NCBI RefSeq assembly: GCF_000520815.1
Contig: NZ_ASRY01000304.1
Coordinates: forward strand, 1-56,516
Length of the DNA: 56,516 nt
Direction: 5' to 3'
From: Paenibacillus maysiensis
Lineage (GTDB): Bacteria > Bacillota > Bacilli > Paenibacillales > Paenibacillaceae
The translations under genes and the position numbers were made by a program. The notes beneath the pieces are model-generated. The model was given only the letters and a program-made list of their open reading frames with translations. It was not told where the DNA came from and did not search any database. Positions 27,623 through 36,543 of the stretch are shown here, one piece after another (the stretch's first letter is position 1; each line of letters opens with the position of its first letter).

Positions 27623-27676
27623 AGATTTTCAAATATGAAATAAAGGAAGGGATATGCAATGCTTTGTTAAAACGAT

Positions 27677-29335
27677 TTAAATTCGGCTGATGATAAGATA
27701 CGTAATACCTCCGCCCGGCAGAATATCCGTTTTGTTTTGGCTGAATACTCGTATATCAATAAAAGACCCGGCTTTCAGCTTCAGTTCAATCGTTCCGCTC
27801 AAAGCGCCGGAATTCAGCCCGCCTATCACCCGATCGTCAAGATAAGCATAAGCCGAGCCTCCAGTGGCTTGTTCATCATTCACATGGAGAGCCAGTCTTG
27901 TGCGATTACCATCCACTTGAGGATCGGTCGAAACGTAGACTTGTATTCTATATTTTCCAGATCGTTTGGCTCGCCAATGTCTATTATTCACATCAAATTC
28001 CGTCACCTCATCATTTGTAATCTGATTGAAGTTCACCTTCTGCCAATTGCCCGCAGAAATGTTTTGTCTTGTATCTATATATGCTTTGAAAAAGGTTGCT
28101 TCCAGTTGTTCAATTCCCTCATCGGAATATTTCTCTCCCAGCAGTAATGCCTGCCCTGTCCCGTTGTTCTCATAATAGAGATTATCACTGTAGCTGAAAT
28201 CCAAATGGGAGCGAAGCATCACTTGCTGTGTGGATGAACTGCCGGAAAAGGATACCAGATGCCTCAAATTACGTGGATACCCGCCCACCTCATCCAGTAA
28301 AATTTTTTTACCAATAACCACATCAACAAAATTATTGCACACAGACAGGTGATTATCGTATTTGTCCGTCCATTTGTCCGCGATGGCCAAAATGGAGTCG
28401 CGAAGAGCAACATTCTTCGTCTCCTTCGTGGCACCAATTTGAATAAAAGACGGAACCGTCACCCTATGTTCTAAGCTTAGCCCCTCAAACCAGCAGCCTA
28501 TAAATTCGGCATTCATAAAATCATCAATTCGAATAGGAATATCACTTGAGCTTCCGTCCTTTATGTGCTGGCTGGCCAAAAATCTGGCCCCGTTGGAGCT
28601 ATTCAGATCGAGCGCTGTATCATTGCCCATGGTTAATAGCCCAAGACTCGTAAACTGCGAGCTTCTGTTTTCCAGATGAATTCCTCTTTTATTATAGTTA
28701 ATTTCCGCGTTCACCAAAAAATCCACATCACTTTCATAACCCCAAAAACCAGTCTCGAAATGCTCGATCAAGACATTATCCAGTACAACTCCCCCGCCCT
28801 TCCAGTCCTGAATCCCCGAAGTACCTTTGCCATAATAGCCACGCTTCGCCGCCTGGGAAAACGGATTATTTAATGCGGTTCTTACGGCACCCTCGTATCG
28901 GATCGACAAATCGTGGAATTGTACATTTTGAAAGCCACTGAATGTAGGGAGGCTCTCATCCCCAATTTGAAAACATGGACCCGTGCCATAGTATTCAATG
29001 GAAGTAACCCCCTTACCCTGTCGATATCTGCCCTTATGCGTACCAAAAAAGCGGATACCCTGTTTGCGGATATGCAAGGTAGACGTTATTTTATAGCGAC
29101 CACCAGGAATGCGAAGCATGGAGTAGTCAGGCGTGCTATCGATCATTTGCTGCAAAGCGGCCGTGTCGTCCTGAACACCGTCACCTGCGGCTCCAAACCA
29201 ACTGACATTCACACTACGTTGATTGAATTCTTTATCAATCTTTTTAAAATTTTCTTCCAGTTGCCGTTGGTTCAAGCTTACACCACCCAAGCTACTCAAG
29301 TTCAATTTCAAATGATCTGTATACTGATCCGCCAC
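27677..29335 (-). CDS. Pectate-lyase-fold (Pectate_lyase_3) protein with C1q/TNF-like C-terminal domain
   Basis: A 552-residue protein. A short N-terminal helical part (to about residue 35) is followed by the right-handed beta-helix signature VSWFGAAGDGVQDDTAALQQMID and LRIPGGRYKITSTLHI, shared by polysaccharide lyases, epimerases and phage tailspikes. The helix runs to about residue 400. The last 130 residues (GKYRIQVYVSTDPQVDGNRTRLALHVN, SGTIELKLKAGSFIDIRVF) look like a C1q/TNF jelly-roll trimerisation domain. No signal peptide is visible. GTG start behind GGAGG at 29335. It is divergent from an O-antigen-ligase-like gene; the two are absent from the equivalent Bacillus locus. The substrate is unknown. 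Confidence 0.75.
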   Translation of the reverse strand: MADQYTDHLKLNLSSLGGVSLNQRQLEENFKKIDKEFNQRSVNVSWFGAAGDGVQDDTAALQQMIDSTPDYSMLRIPGGRYKITSTLHIRKQGIRFFGTHKGRYRQGKGVTSIEYYGTGPCFQIGDESLPTFSGFQNVQFHDLSIRYEGAVRTALNNPFSQAAKRGYYGKGTSGIQDWKGGGVVLDNVLIEHFETGFWGYESDVDFLVNAEINYNKRGIHLENRSSQFTSLGLLTMGNDTALDLNSSNGARFLASQHIKDGSSSDIPIRIDDFMNAEFIGCWFEGLSLEHRVTVPSFIQIGATKETKNVALRDSILAIADKWTDKYDNHLSVCNNFVDVVIGKKILLDEVGGYPRNLRHLVSFSGSSSTQQVMLRSHLDFSYSDNLYYENNGTGQALLLGEKYSDEGIEQLEATFFKAYIDTRQNISAGNWQKVNFNQITNDEVTEFDVNNRHWRAKRSGKYRIQVYVSTDPQVDGNRTRLALHVNDEQATGGSAYAYLDDRVIGGLNSGALSGTIELKLKAGSFIDIRVFSQNKTDILPGGGITYLIISRI

Positions 29336-29443
29336 CCCAACACCTCCACTTTTTGAAAACAACGAAAATATCTTCTTTCAGACAGGGCTGAAACATTCTA
29401 TTCTCTGAATATGGATTGAGTATATGCGAATACATTTTTATTA

Positions 29444-29489
29444 TTGTACAAAATGATACGTTTTGTATAAAATAGATACATATCGTATC
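29444..29489 (+). promoter_or_regulatory. Sigma-A promoter overlapped by two tandem dyads
   Basis: TTGTAC (29444-29449), a 16-base spacer and TATAAA (29466-29471) form a clear sigma-A promoter for the ligase-like gene. Two copies of GATAC-N5-GTAT(C/A) lie at 29455-29469 and 29475-29489, with starts exactly 20 bp apart (two helical turns). One covers the spacer and -10, the other the transcription start area. An outer TACAAAA/TTTTGTA dyad is also present. This arrangement suits repression by a dimeric regulator. Confidence 0.7.
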
Positions 29490-29503
29490 TAGGTGGTGAA
29501 TGT

Positions 29504-30715
29504 GTGAAGACTGTCCTTACAGTGACCGGTTTACTGGCTTTTTCAATTCCTTATGCCTGTCAGGGCTTGTCTCCGAGAGTGATCGCAATTTCTCTGCTCA
29601 TCCTGCTGTTTAGCTATCTGATGCTGCTGCCCTCGCTAAAGCCGCTAATTGCAACCTTGGCTGATAATCCGTTGCTGACCTTACTCATGATATACATAAC
29701 TGCCTCCTGTTTATGGGCTGAACAGGAACAGACCTCATCCATGCTGATGGTGCTTAAATTCGTTGCTTTTTCCACCTTTGGGCTTTATCTGGTTACCCAT
29801 TATACGACGCAAGGCTGCATCCGCCTGTTGGTCATTACGTTAAGTATTTTGAGCATACTCAATCTACTGGCGGTATTGCTCGTTCCCTCTTTTGCCATTC
29901 ATGGGGGCGTCGAACATACAGGGCTGTGGAAAGGCATTTCCGGTCATAAAAACACACTGGGAACGCTCTCTCTGCTATGTTTTGTTTCACATGTCATTTA
30001 TTTTTTCAGGGGAACACGCAAAACTTTGCATGTTGGCTTTATTTTGCTGAATGCCTTACTGCTCATCAAATGCCAATCCACTACTTCGTTGTTGCTGACT
30101 TCTTCCCTGTTCATGTTCATCCTTTTTATACTGCTATTCAAAAGAATCCGAAGCGTTGCGCTGCGTGGTTTCTTCATTAGCAGTTCCTGCCTGCTTGTGC
30201 TTTTGAGTCTCGTGTTCGCTTTAAGTTACGGGGATGCGATTGCATCGGAATTTGGCAAGACAACAACCTTGACTGGAAGAACAGAAATCTGGCAGGGAAT
30301 TGCAGGCGCCATTGAAAGTCACTACTGGTTTGGTCATGGCTACGGTTCCTTCTGGGCAAACCGGCCTAGCATCTATGCCAATGGAATCCGATTTGATCTG
30401 ACAAGCAGCCACAGCGGATTTCGGGATCTGTGGATCGATATCGGCCTTACGGGACTGTTGGCAACCATTACACTCGTCATAGCCACTTTATTTAAATTCA
30501 GAATCGGTAAAACCGATATGTATACATGGCTGACAGCAGCCGTATTCTTCTTATTCATCGTGTTAAACAACATTACAGACAGCCGCTTCCTAAATTCTCT
30601 GGCCATCTACTGGATCATATTCATCGTTATTGTGATTAAGGTACAGGAACGGCATAGACTATTAATAGCAGAAAAGGCGAACACGACAGTATGCAGCACA
30701 CCCCCGCAACATTAG
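29504..30715 (+). CDS. O-antigen ligase/polymerase-like membrane protein (Wzy/WaaL family)
   Basis: A 403-residue protein with about ten to eleven TMs. The large extracytoplasmic loop before the last TMs carries the family pattern GRTEIWQGIAGAIESHYWFGHGYGSFW and, further on, SSHSGFRDLWIDIGLTG. The conserved Arg and His of Wzy/WaaL ligases are thus present, and GISGHKNTLG is the earlier family motif. Such enzymes polymerise or transfer lipid-linked glycans outside the membrane. GTG start at 29504 with AGGTGG upstream. In a Gram-positive cell it would act on an exopolysaccharide, spore or wall glycan; no other glycan genes are near, so the acceptor is unknown. Confidence 0.82.
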   Translation: MKTVLTVTGLLAFSIPYACQGLSPRVIAISLLILLFSYLMLLPSLKPLIATLADNPLLTLLMIYITASCLWAEQEQTSSMLMVLKFVAFSTFGLYLVTHYTTQGCIRLLVITLSILSILNLLAVLLVPSFAIHGGVEHTGLWKGISGHKNTLGTLSLLCFVSHVIYFFRGTRKTLHVGFILLNALLLIKCQSTTSLLLTSSLFMFILFILLFKRIRSVALRGFFISSSCLLVLLSLVFALSYGDAIASEFGKTTTLTGRTEIWQGIAGAIESHYWFGHGYGSFWANRPSIYANGIRFDLTSSHSGFRDLWIDIGLTGLLATITLVIATLFKFRIGKTDMYTWLTAAVFFLFIVLNNITDSRFLNSLAIYWIIFIVIVIKVQERHRLLIAEKANTTVCSTPPQH

Positions 30716-30737
30716 GGGCTACCAAACGATTAGTACG

Positions 30738-30787
30738 CAAAAAACCCCGTTTTCCTACGGCCTTAGATGGCGTTCGGAAACGGGGTA
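30738..30787 (-). terminator. Terminator of punA
   Basis: CCCCGTTTTCC...GGAAACGGGG stem at about 30744-30785 with an internal GGC/GCC part. Six A at 30738-30743 become the T-run on the minus strand. It lies between the convergent ligase and punA genes. Confidence 0.88.
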
Positions 30788-30803
30788 CTTGGGATATAAC
30801 GAT

Positions 30804-31628
30804 CTACATTTGTGGAATGATCGCCAAAACGAGATTTAAAAATTTCTCACGTACCTTCTCTGCTGTATCCATTACTTCATCGTGGGACAGGGGCTGATCC
30901 AAGATGCCTGCCGCCATATTCGTGATGCAGGAGAAGCCCAGCACCTCAATGCCTGCATGACGGGCTACGATAACCTCGGACACCGTGGACATACCCACCG
31001 CGTCTGCACCCAGTGTGCGCAGCATAACGATTTCAGCAGGCGTTTCATAGTTTGGACCCAGCAATCCGGCATATACGCCTTCCTGCAAGCTGAAGCCCTG
31101 CTGAGCAGCGGTTTGCTTGGCAATCTCGCGCAAGCGACGGCTGTATGCCTCCGACATGTCAGGGAAGCGAACGCCCAGAGCTGCATCGTTCGGTCCGATC
31201 AGCGGATTTTGTCCGGTCAGATTGAGATGATCCGAGATAACCATCAGATCGCCTGCCTCATAAGACGTATTGACACCGCCTGCCGCATTTGTCACCAGCA
31301 GACTTTGAATACCCAATTGCTTCATGACCCGAACCGGGAAAGCCGTAAGCTGCGGGCCATAGCCCTCATACATATGGAAGCGGCCCTTCATCATAACTAC
31401 AGCGCGACCTTCAATGGTACCTAGCAGCAATTCTCCTTCATGACCTTCTACCGTCGATACGGGAAAATGGGGAATATCCTGATAAGGAATACTAATTCCA
31501 TCCTGAATCAAATCGGCCAGAATGCCGAGACCCGAGCCTAAAATAAGGCCAATTTCCGGACGGATTCCGCTCTTGGCACGGATATAATCTGCTGCTTCCT
31601 GAATCGTTGCTTGGTTGGCTGTTGACAT
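30804..31628 (-). CDS. punA: Purine nucleoside phosphorylase PunA
   Basis: A 274-residue trimeric PNP that splits guanosine, inosine and deoxy forms with phosphate to base and pentose 1-phosphate. The motifs are LGSGLGIL (phosphate), VEGHEGELLLG, MKGRFHMYEGY, TNAAGGVNTSYEAGDLMVISDHLN and VGMSTVSEVIVARHAG. ATG at 31628 with AGGAGAG upstream; the frame opens eight codons earlier. Its usual neighbour drm (phosphopentomutase) is not between it and xerD here. Confidence 0.95.
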   Translation of the reverse strand: MSTANQATIQEAADYIRAKSGIRPEIGLILGSGLGILADLIQDGISIPYQDIPHFPVSTVEGHEGELLLGTIEGRAVVMMKGRFHMYEGYGPQLTAFPVRVMKQLGIQSLLVTNAAGGVNTSYEAGDLMVISDHLNLTGQNPLIGPNDAALGVRFPDMSEAYSRRLREIAKQTAAQQGFSLQEGVYAGLLGPNYETPAEIVMLRTLGADAVGMSTVSEVIVARHAGIEVLGFSCITNMAAGILDQPLSHDEVMDTAEKVREKFLNLVLAIIPQM

Positions 31629-31708
31629 CAATATCTCTCCTGTCTTGTACAATCGTTAGTTATAGTTGCTGTGATCGTTACTACAGTGATGACTATGGTA
31701 AATCGTCG

Positions 31709-32656
31709 TCACATGCGATCCTTGCTGTCGCTGGACGGACGATTGCCGCCGTGCGGATGATGCTTTTCGTAGACTTCCTTCATACTTCGCTTGGCTGTCT
31801 GCGCATAAACCTGCGTCGTGGACAGATCGGCATGGCCCAGCATCTCCTGTACGGAGCGCAAATCCGCTCCGCCCTCCAGCATATGTACCGCAAAAGAATG
31901 CCGCAGGGTATGCGGTGTAATATCCCCGCTTATGCCTGCTTCCTGACCGTACTTCTTGATCATTTTCCAAAAGCCCTGTCTGCTGAGACGCTGACCGGAT
32001 ACATTGAGGAACAAGGCTTCCTGTTCTACTACCCGAGATTCCTCATTCTGCCCGGATCGCAGCAACAACGCACGCTGCTCGTCCATATACGCTTGTGCCC
32101 ACTGCGATGCCTCACGGCTGATCGGCACGACACGCTCCTTACCCGCCTCACCGCCACAGTGAACGAAGCGCATATCGGTGCGTACATCACGTATGTTCAG
32201 GGCGATCAGCTCGGATACGCGAATTCCTGTCGCATACAGCAGTTCCAGCATCGCCTTGTCCCGTCCCCCTTGCGGGGTGGAAACATTCGGCGCTGCCAGC
32301 AGACGTTCTATCTCATCCTGCGTGAGCACTGAAGGCTTCTTTTTGTTGGCCTTCGGCAGCTCCAGCAAGACAGACGGGTCATGACCCGTAATCCCCTCCC
32401 GAATGAGAAAATGGAAAAAGGAGCGGATAGAGGCTACGCTGCGCGAAATCGTCGCCGCGGCTTTTCCCTGTTCCTTCAAGCGTCCCAAATAAAGCACCAG
32501 ATGAGAGCGTTGAACATGGTCCGGCTGCTCGATGTCGCAGCTTTCAGCGAACTCGACAAACTGCTGTACGTCCCGATGATACGCTTCCAATGTGCTGGGC
32601 GACAAGCCCTTTTCCTCTTCCATATATCGAACAAAAGGTTGAATATACATTTTCAT
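31709..32656 (-). CDS. xerD: Tyrosine recombinase XerD
   Basis: A 315-residue tyrosine recombinase that, with XerC, resolves chromosome dimers at dif. The SAM-like N-terminal domain begins FVRYMEEEKGLSPSTLEAYHRDVQQF. The catalytic residues are visible: Arg in YATGIRVSELIALN, HTLRHSFAVHML (H-x-x-R), HADLSTTQVYAQ (His/Trp position and nucleophile Tyr). It sits next to fur and yqzK-like genes as in Bacillus, so it is the housekeeping XerD and not a phage integrase. Confidence 0.95.
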   Translation of the reverse strand: MKMYIQPFVRYMEEEKGLSPSTLEAYHRDVQQFVEFAESCDIEQPDHVQRSHLVLYLGRLKEQGKAAATISRSVASIRSFFHFLIREGITGHDPSVLLELPKANKKKPSVLTQDEIERLLAAPNVSTPQGGRDKAMLELLYATGIRVSELIALNIRDVRTDMRFVHCGGEAGKERVVPISREASQWAQAYMDEQRALLLRSGQNEESRVVEQEALFLNVSGQRLSRQGFWKMIKKYGQEAGISGDITPHTLRHSFAVHMLEGGADLRSVQEMLGHADLSTTQVYAQTAKRSMKEVYEKHHPHGGNRPSSDSKDRM

Positions 32657-32723
32657 GAGTTCCAGAAGTCTCCTTGTCCTGCATACAACGGTTCAATCGG
32701 ATCAGTCTCAGCGTCTACATGGA

Positions 32724-32966
32724 CTATTCTCCATACCAGTAAAAGAAACGCAGACGCTCCGACACCGCCGTCTTATACTCGGGTACGTCGGATAATTCCT
32801 GCCCGCCGAATACCTTGACTGCATGTCCTTCCGGTATCCGGTAATGATCCACAGGTGTAATCCAATCCCTAAACAACCCGAGGCTATAGTAGAACATACA
32901 TGCCAAAACCCCGAACAGTATGAACAGACGCAGCCATTTTAGTCCTCTCCGCAACGATAGTACCAT
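32724..32966 (-). CDS. yqzK: DUF4227 protein (YqzK-like)
   Basis: An 80-residue protein with a single TM (about 12-32) and a conserved C-terminal segment (IPEGHAVKVFGGQE). It matches YqzK in content and in position between fur and xerD. Function is unknown. Confidence 0.85.
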   Translation of the reverse strand: MVLSLRRGLKWLRLFILFGVLACMFYYSLGLFRDWITPVDHYRIPEGHAVKVFGGQELSDVPEYKTAVSERLRFFYWYGE

Positions 32967-33093
32967 ATGAATCAGCCGCCTTTTCCAGATTATAGGCCTT
33001 GTTAAGGCTCTCTATGGAAGGGTATGACAAGCTGTTCCTTTTTATACCGCTTAATGTCGTATAGCAGATCCCGAACCAAAAAAGTCCCCAACT

Positions 33094-33135
33094 AAAAAAG
33101 CTCTCCCCGAACGCGTCTTCGTCGGTGAGAGCTTG
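33094..33135 (-). terminator. Terminator of fur
   Basis: AAGCTCTC...GAGAGCTT stem (33099-33106 with 33126-33133) with six A at its left, giving a T-run on the minus strand. Confidence 0.85.
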
Positions 33136-33154
33136 GGTTGTCAGCTTATTAATC

Positions 33155-33646
33155 CTAAGATTTGTTTTTCTTGGTTTTACCCAAAAATTTCTGGGCTGTC
33201 GTATCGTTCTTCGTCTTGCAACGATAACAAATGCCGTGAAAGTCCAAACGGTGGTCCACTACGGTAAAATTATATTCCCGTTCCAGACGCTCTTCCAGCG
33301 GTCCAAGCCAATCCTCCAGTATTTCATCCACACTGCCGCACTGCACACATATCAAATGGTGGTGGTGATGCTTGGTCGTATCGCCGCGCAGGTCATAACG
33401 CGCAACGCCATCACCAAAATTGATTTTCTCCACGACGTGCAGTTCACTTAGCAGTTCTAGGGTACGGTATACGGTTGCCAGACCGATTTCGGGAGCTTTC
33501 TCTTTAACGAGCATAAATACATCTTCCGCACTCAGATGATCATCTTCGTTCTCAAGTAAAACTCTGACGGTGGCTTCCCGCTGAGGCGTTAGTTTGTAGC
33601 CCTGGGATTGCAGCTGCTGCTTAATTTTTTCGATCCGTGCTTCCAT
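33155..33646 (-). CDS. fur: Fur-family ferric uptake regulator
   Basis: A 163-residue metalloregulator. The winged helix includes YKLTPQREATVRVLLEN and GLATVYRTLELLSEL. The metal region has HHHHHLICVQCGSVDE and a second CYRC pair that together bind structural zinc. Fur rather than PerR or Zur is favoured by its place beside yqzK, xerD and spoIIM, as in Bacillus. The ATG at 33646 follows GGGAGGG; the frame opens 13 codons earlier. A basic tail (KTKKNKS) closes it. Confidence 0.92.
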   Translation of the reverse strand: MEARIEKIKQQLQSQGYKLTPQREATVRVLLENEDDHLSAEDVFMLVKEKAPEIGLATVYRTLELLSELHVVEKINFGDGVARYDLRGDTTKHHHHHLICVQCGSVDEILEDWLGPLEERLEREYNFTVVDHRLDFHGICYRCKTKNDTTAQKFLGKTKKNKS

Positions 33647-33748
33647 GTGTCTCCCTCCCCCTGCAAAAGCTACTGCCCACTGCACTTTTTTTCACTCCTA
33701 TTATTATAGGGGGTCTATACAAATAAAGTCAAACATTTTGAAACGGGG

Positions 33749-34402
33749 TCAGGGAGACACGGAGGCAGTCAGCATGGGAGTAACCCACTGCATCATGACT
33801 GGAGTGACCCAAGTTTCAAAGGACGCGCTACCAACGAGGAGCAACATCATTGCAGCGGTCAGCCCTGCGTAGGACAGCAAAGGACGAAGCATGCCAACAG
33901 ATGTCCGTGTAGCGAGTATTTTAGTTTTGATCATATGAATGGAAAAGGTCATCGCAGCCACACTGCACACGAGCAGCACCGGAATGACGATTAAATTGTG
34001 GGGAGCCACGGAGACGAGGGAAAATAACAGCCCTTTCCACGAATATTGCCCCACCATATAGCCTACGGAAAATCCGATCAACACACCCTTGAGGAAATTC
34101 AGTACAAGAATGCCAGGAAGACCGATGACTGAAAGACCGCATACCCAGATTAAACCGACCCATTTTAGATGTAGAGACACACTATCCCAAAAGGTTGAGG
34201 TCGCTTGCGAACCAGTAAAGCCCTGCTCATTTTGATTGACCGTCACAAAAAAATCCTTTAGGTAACGCGACAAATCCTGTAGCTGCTCCAGCGAGAGCGC
34301 GTTCACCATCAGTGCACCAAAAACGACTCCTACCAGAAACAGCACGGCCAAAAAAAGATAATACGGCGTCTGATCCTTTAACGTATGACGAAACCACTGC
34401 AT
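33749..34402 (-). CDS. spoIIM: Stage II sporulation protein M
   Basis: A 217-residue polytopic protein with about five TMs (from FLAVLFLVGVVFGALMVNAL to the last segment near the C-terminus). SpoIIM is the scaffold of the SpoIID-SpoIIM-SpoIIP engulfment machine in the mother-cell membrane. The upstream frame is open to 34531, but the ATG at 34402 behind AAAGGGGC gives the family length (B. subtilis protein: about 214). It follows fur as in other Bacillales. Confidence 0.93.
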   Translation of the reverse strand: MQWFRHTLKDQTPYYLFLAVLFLVGVVFGALMVNALSLEQLQDLSRYLKDFFVTVNQNEQGFTGSQATSTFWDSVSLHLKWVGLIWVCGLSVIGLPGILVLNFLKGVLIGFSVGYMVGQYSWKGLLFSLVSVAPHNLIVIPVLLVCSVAAMTFSIHMIKTKILATRTSVGMLRPLLSYAGLTAAMMLLLVGSASFETWVTPVMMQWVTPMLTASVSP

Positions 34403-34607
34403 CGACGTCCTGCCCCTTTCATCTGCTTGTTTGTCCAAAAAACAACCGTAATCCGACGGCTGATGGCTAGGGTTCAGGGCAGCTTGCGCTGCAAAAGAAG
34501 ATTCACGAGTGATGTGCCAAGCCAACGGCATAGATATTTAATGGTTATGAACAAGCAGACCCCGATATGACTTTAATAGGACATGACTTTATCGGGACAA
34601 GACTTTA

Positions 34608-35804
34608 TTAGGACCTGGCTATTTTGCCGTATGTCCCGCCACCACCGGATACGAGGGAAAGCCGTCCCTCCCGGGAAAGGACAATTTGCTCTGCCAACGC
34701 GTCTCCGACAACCGCCGCCAGTTCCTCCTGTGTGACTTCATGTAAAATATTCATTTCTGTTCCGAACGCATTCAGCAGGTGGTTCAGCTTGGCTTTGCCC
34801 AGACCGGGGATAAATTCCAGTGGAATCTGGTAAATGTATGGCGGCCGATGTGATGGAATCACGGGCTGCTCACGATCGGCAATACTCCATATCCGATCCA
34901 GTACGCCCCGTACCAGCTTGGTATGACCACAGGCAGGACAGCGTTCATCCGCCATCTGCTGCTCATCCATAATCGTACCGCAGCTTTGACAGTAGGAACG
35001 ATGGTACTTGCCCAGCTTTGGATTTAATCCGTAGTTGGCAGACACCCGTCGTCCTTCCTGACGCTCCAAAGCCATTCGGAATTCATCAAAGCATGGCCTT
35101 GCCATGGATAATTTGTTGTACTCCCGTCCAATTTTGCCGAGCGAATGGGCATCGGAATTGGTCAGGAAGCTGAAACGATCCAGCTCCGAGATCAATCCGG
35201 CCATAGACGAATCCGCACTTAACCCCAGCTCCACTCCGCTAATGAGCTGCATATCCAGCAGTTCCTCCATACGGGCCGCAGAACTTCCGTATATGCCCTT
35301 ATGAGGGGTGAACACATGCGCTGGCACCATAATGCCTCCACGACCGTAAATTTGCTGCTGTAGCTCGCGTGGCGGGGCATAGATACGCTGCGAGCTGAGA
35401 TTGACATTTTTCATGTGCCGAGCTATCCATTGCGTAAAATCCTCCATCGCCGCCAAATGGGGAAAATAGGCCAGGATGTGCGCCTCGGGACGACCCTCAG
35501 CCCGAATCTCCAGCTCCGTTCCCAGCAGCACAACCGTATCCCGGTACGCGATACCACCACCGCTGATTTCCGTCATTTCACCCGTATGCAAATAAGCGTG
35601 GATATCCTCCTGTACGTTCGGTGCGTGGCAGTCAATGATCCCGATCAGTCCGATGCCCTTGCGACCGGATGACTCCTTGGCAATGTTGGCAAAGGTCAGG
35701 TCACGACTGCCACTAATTTTGACCGGAGCTCCCTTTTCCGTTCTTCCGATATGAATATGGAGGTCAGCATAGCAATCTGTAATTTTCACCGTATTTCCGT
35801 TCAT
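34608..35804 (-). CDS. Endonuclease Q family protein (YqxK-like)
   Basis: A 398-residue protein with an N-terminal PHP-like metal-dependent nuclease domain (CYADLHIHIG, GIIDCHAP, LTNSDAHSLGKIG), a zinc finger (CQSCGTIMDEQQ with a later CPAC) and a helix-hairpin-helix C-terminus (FIPGLGKAKLNHLLNAFG). EndoQ enzymes cut 5' of deaminated bases such as uracil, hypoxanthine or xanthine, and at AP sites. The ATG at 35804 lies 5 bases after the nudF stop. B. subtilis has this gene (yqxK) in the same area. Confidence 0.88.
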   Translation of the reverse strand: MNGNTVKITDCYADLHIHIGRTEKGAPVKISGSRDLTFANIAKESSGRKGIGLIGIIDCHAPNVQEDIHAYLHTGEMTEISGGGIAYRDTVVLLGTELEIRAEGRPEAHILAYFPHLAAMEDFTQWIARHMKNVNLSSQRIYAPPRELQQQIYGRGGIMVPAHVFTPHKGIYGSSAARMEELLDMQLISGVELGLSADSSMAGLISELDRFSFLTNSDAHSLGKIGREYNKLSMARPCFDEFRMALERQEGRRVSANYGLNPKLGKYHRSYCQSCGTIMDEQQMADERCPACGHTKLVRGVLDRIWSIADREQPVIPSHRPPYIYQIPLEFIPGLGKAKLNHLLNAFGTEMNILHEVTQEELAAVVGDALAEQIVLSREGRLSLVSGGGGTYGKIARS

Positions 35805-35809
35805 ACCGC

Positions 35810-36421
35810 TTAAAAGCTCCCTGTGTGTTGGTAAAGCTGCCACGCATAGACAGCCAGAATCGTTTTGGCGTCACTAATCCGACCTTCACGAATGAGCGCC
35901 TGTGCTTCCTCCAGCGTCACCTCGAACAGCTCTAGAAATTCATCCTCATCCAGTTCCATTTCTCCCAACTCCAGCTCTTCGGCCACATAAAGATGAATGA
36001 TTTCATCCGCAAATCCGGGGGAAGTATAAAAGGAGTGCAGCAGCTTCAGCGACTTGGCAGTATAGCCTGTCTCCTCTCTCAGCTCGCGTCCCGCTGCTTC
36101 CATCGGGTCCTCTCCCCGCTCAAGCTTACCTGCCGGGATTTCCACCTCACAGCGGCCCATCGCCTGTCTGTACTGATCCACAACCAGCATTTTCCCCTCA
36201 TGCAGCGCCAACACGGCCACCGCCCCCGGATGCTTCACGATTTCACGCTTACCCGTGGAGCCGTCTGGAAGCTCTACCGTGTCCACCTGCAACGTAATCA
36301 CTTTTCCTTCAAAAATGGGCTGCGTGGATACCGTTTTTTCCTCCAACGCAGGATTGGAATAAGGCTTGCGGTCTGGATTGTTCAATAGATCGTTCACTGG
36401 ATCGTTCTGTTGATTGTTCAT
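35810..36421 (-). CDS. nudF: ADP-ribose pyrophosphatase NudF (Nudix)
   Basis: A 203-residue Nudix hydrolase that splits ADP-ribose to AMP and ribose 5-phosphate. The Nudix box is AGKLERGEDPMEAAGRELREETGY with all Glu ligands, preceded by MLVVDQYRQAMG and followed by YTSPGFADEIIHLYVAEEL. ATG at 36421 behind AAGGAGG; the frame opens 16 codons earlier. An Asn/Asp/Pro-rich N-terminal extension (about 15 residues) precedes the domain. It is divergent from mciZ, as expected for this locus in Bacillus. Confidence 0.94.
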   Translation of the reverse strand: MNNQQNDPVNDLLNNPDRKPYSNPALEEKTVSTQPIFEGKVITLQVDTVELPDGSTGKREIVKHPGAVAVLALHEGKMLVVDQYRQAMGRCEVEIPAGKLERGEDPMEAAGRELREETGYTAKSLKLLHSFYTSPGFADEIIHLYVAEELELGEMELDEDEFLELFEVTLEEAQALIREGRISDAKTILAVYAWQLYQHTGSF

Positions 36422-36481
36422 CAGTATGTTTCCTCCTTCGTCATCTATCTTTTCATTAACTATCGCCAACTTTAGTATAAC

Positions 36482-36511
36482 TTGTCCACTTCGAGCATAT
36501 GGTGGTATTAT
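36482..36511 (+). promoter_or_regulatory. Candidate promoter of mciZ
   Basis: TTGTCC at 36482-36487 and TATTAT at 36506-36511 are spaced 18 bases, about 30 bases before the mciZ start. B. subtilis mciZ uses sigma-H, for which no good match was seen here, so this is tentative. Confidence 0.35.
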
Positions 36512-36543
36512 AACAAATTCCCCTGTTCAAAGGAGATTCGCCA

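Noticed and set aside
31709..32656. XerD gene as a phage or island integrase
   Set aside because: Its neighbours (fur, DUF4227, punA) are the standard chromosomal ones and its sequence is the housekeeping type.
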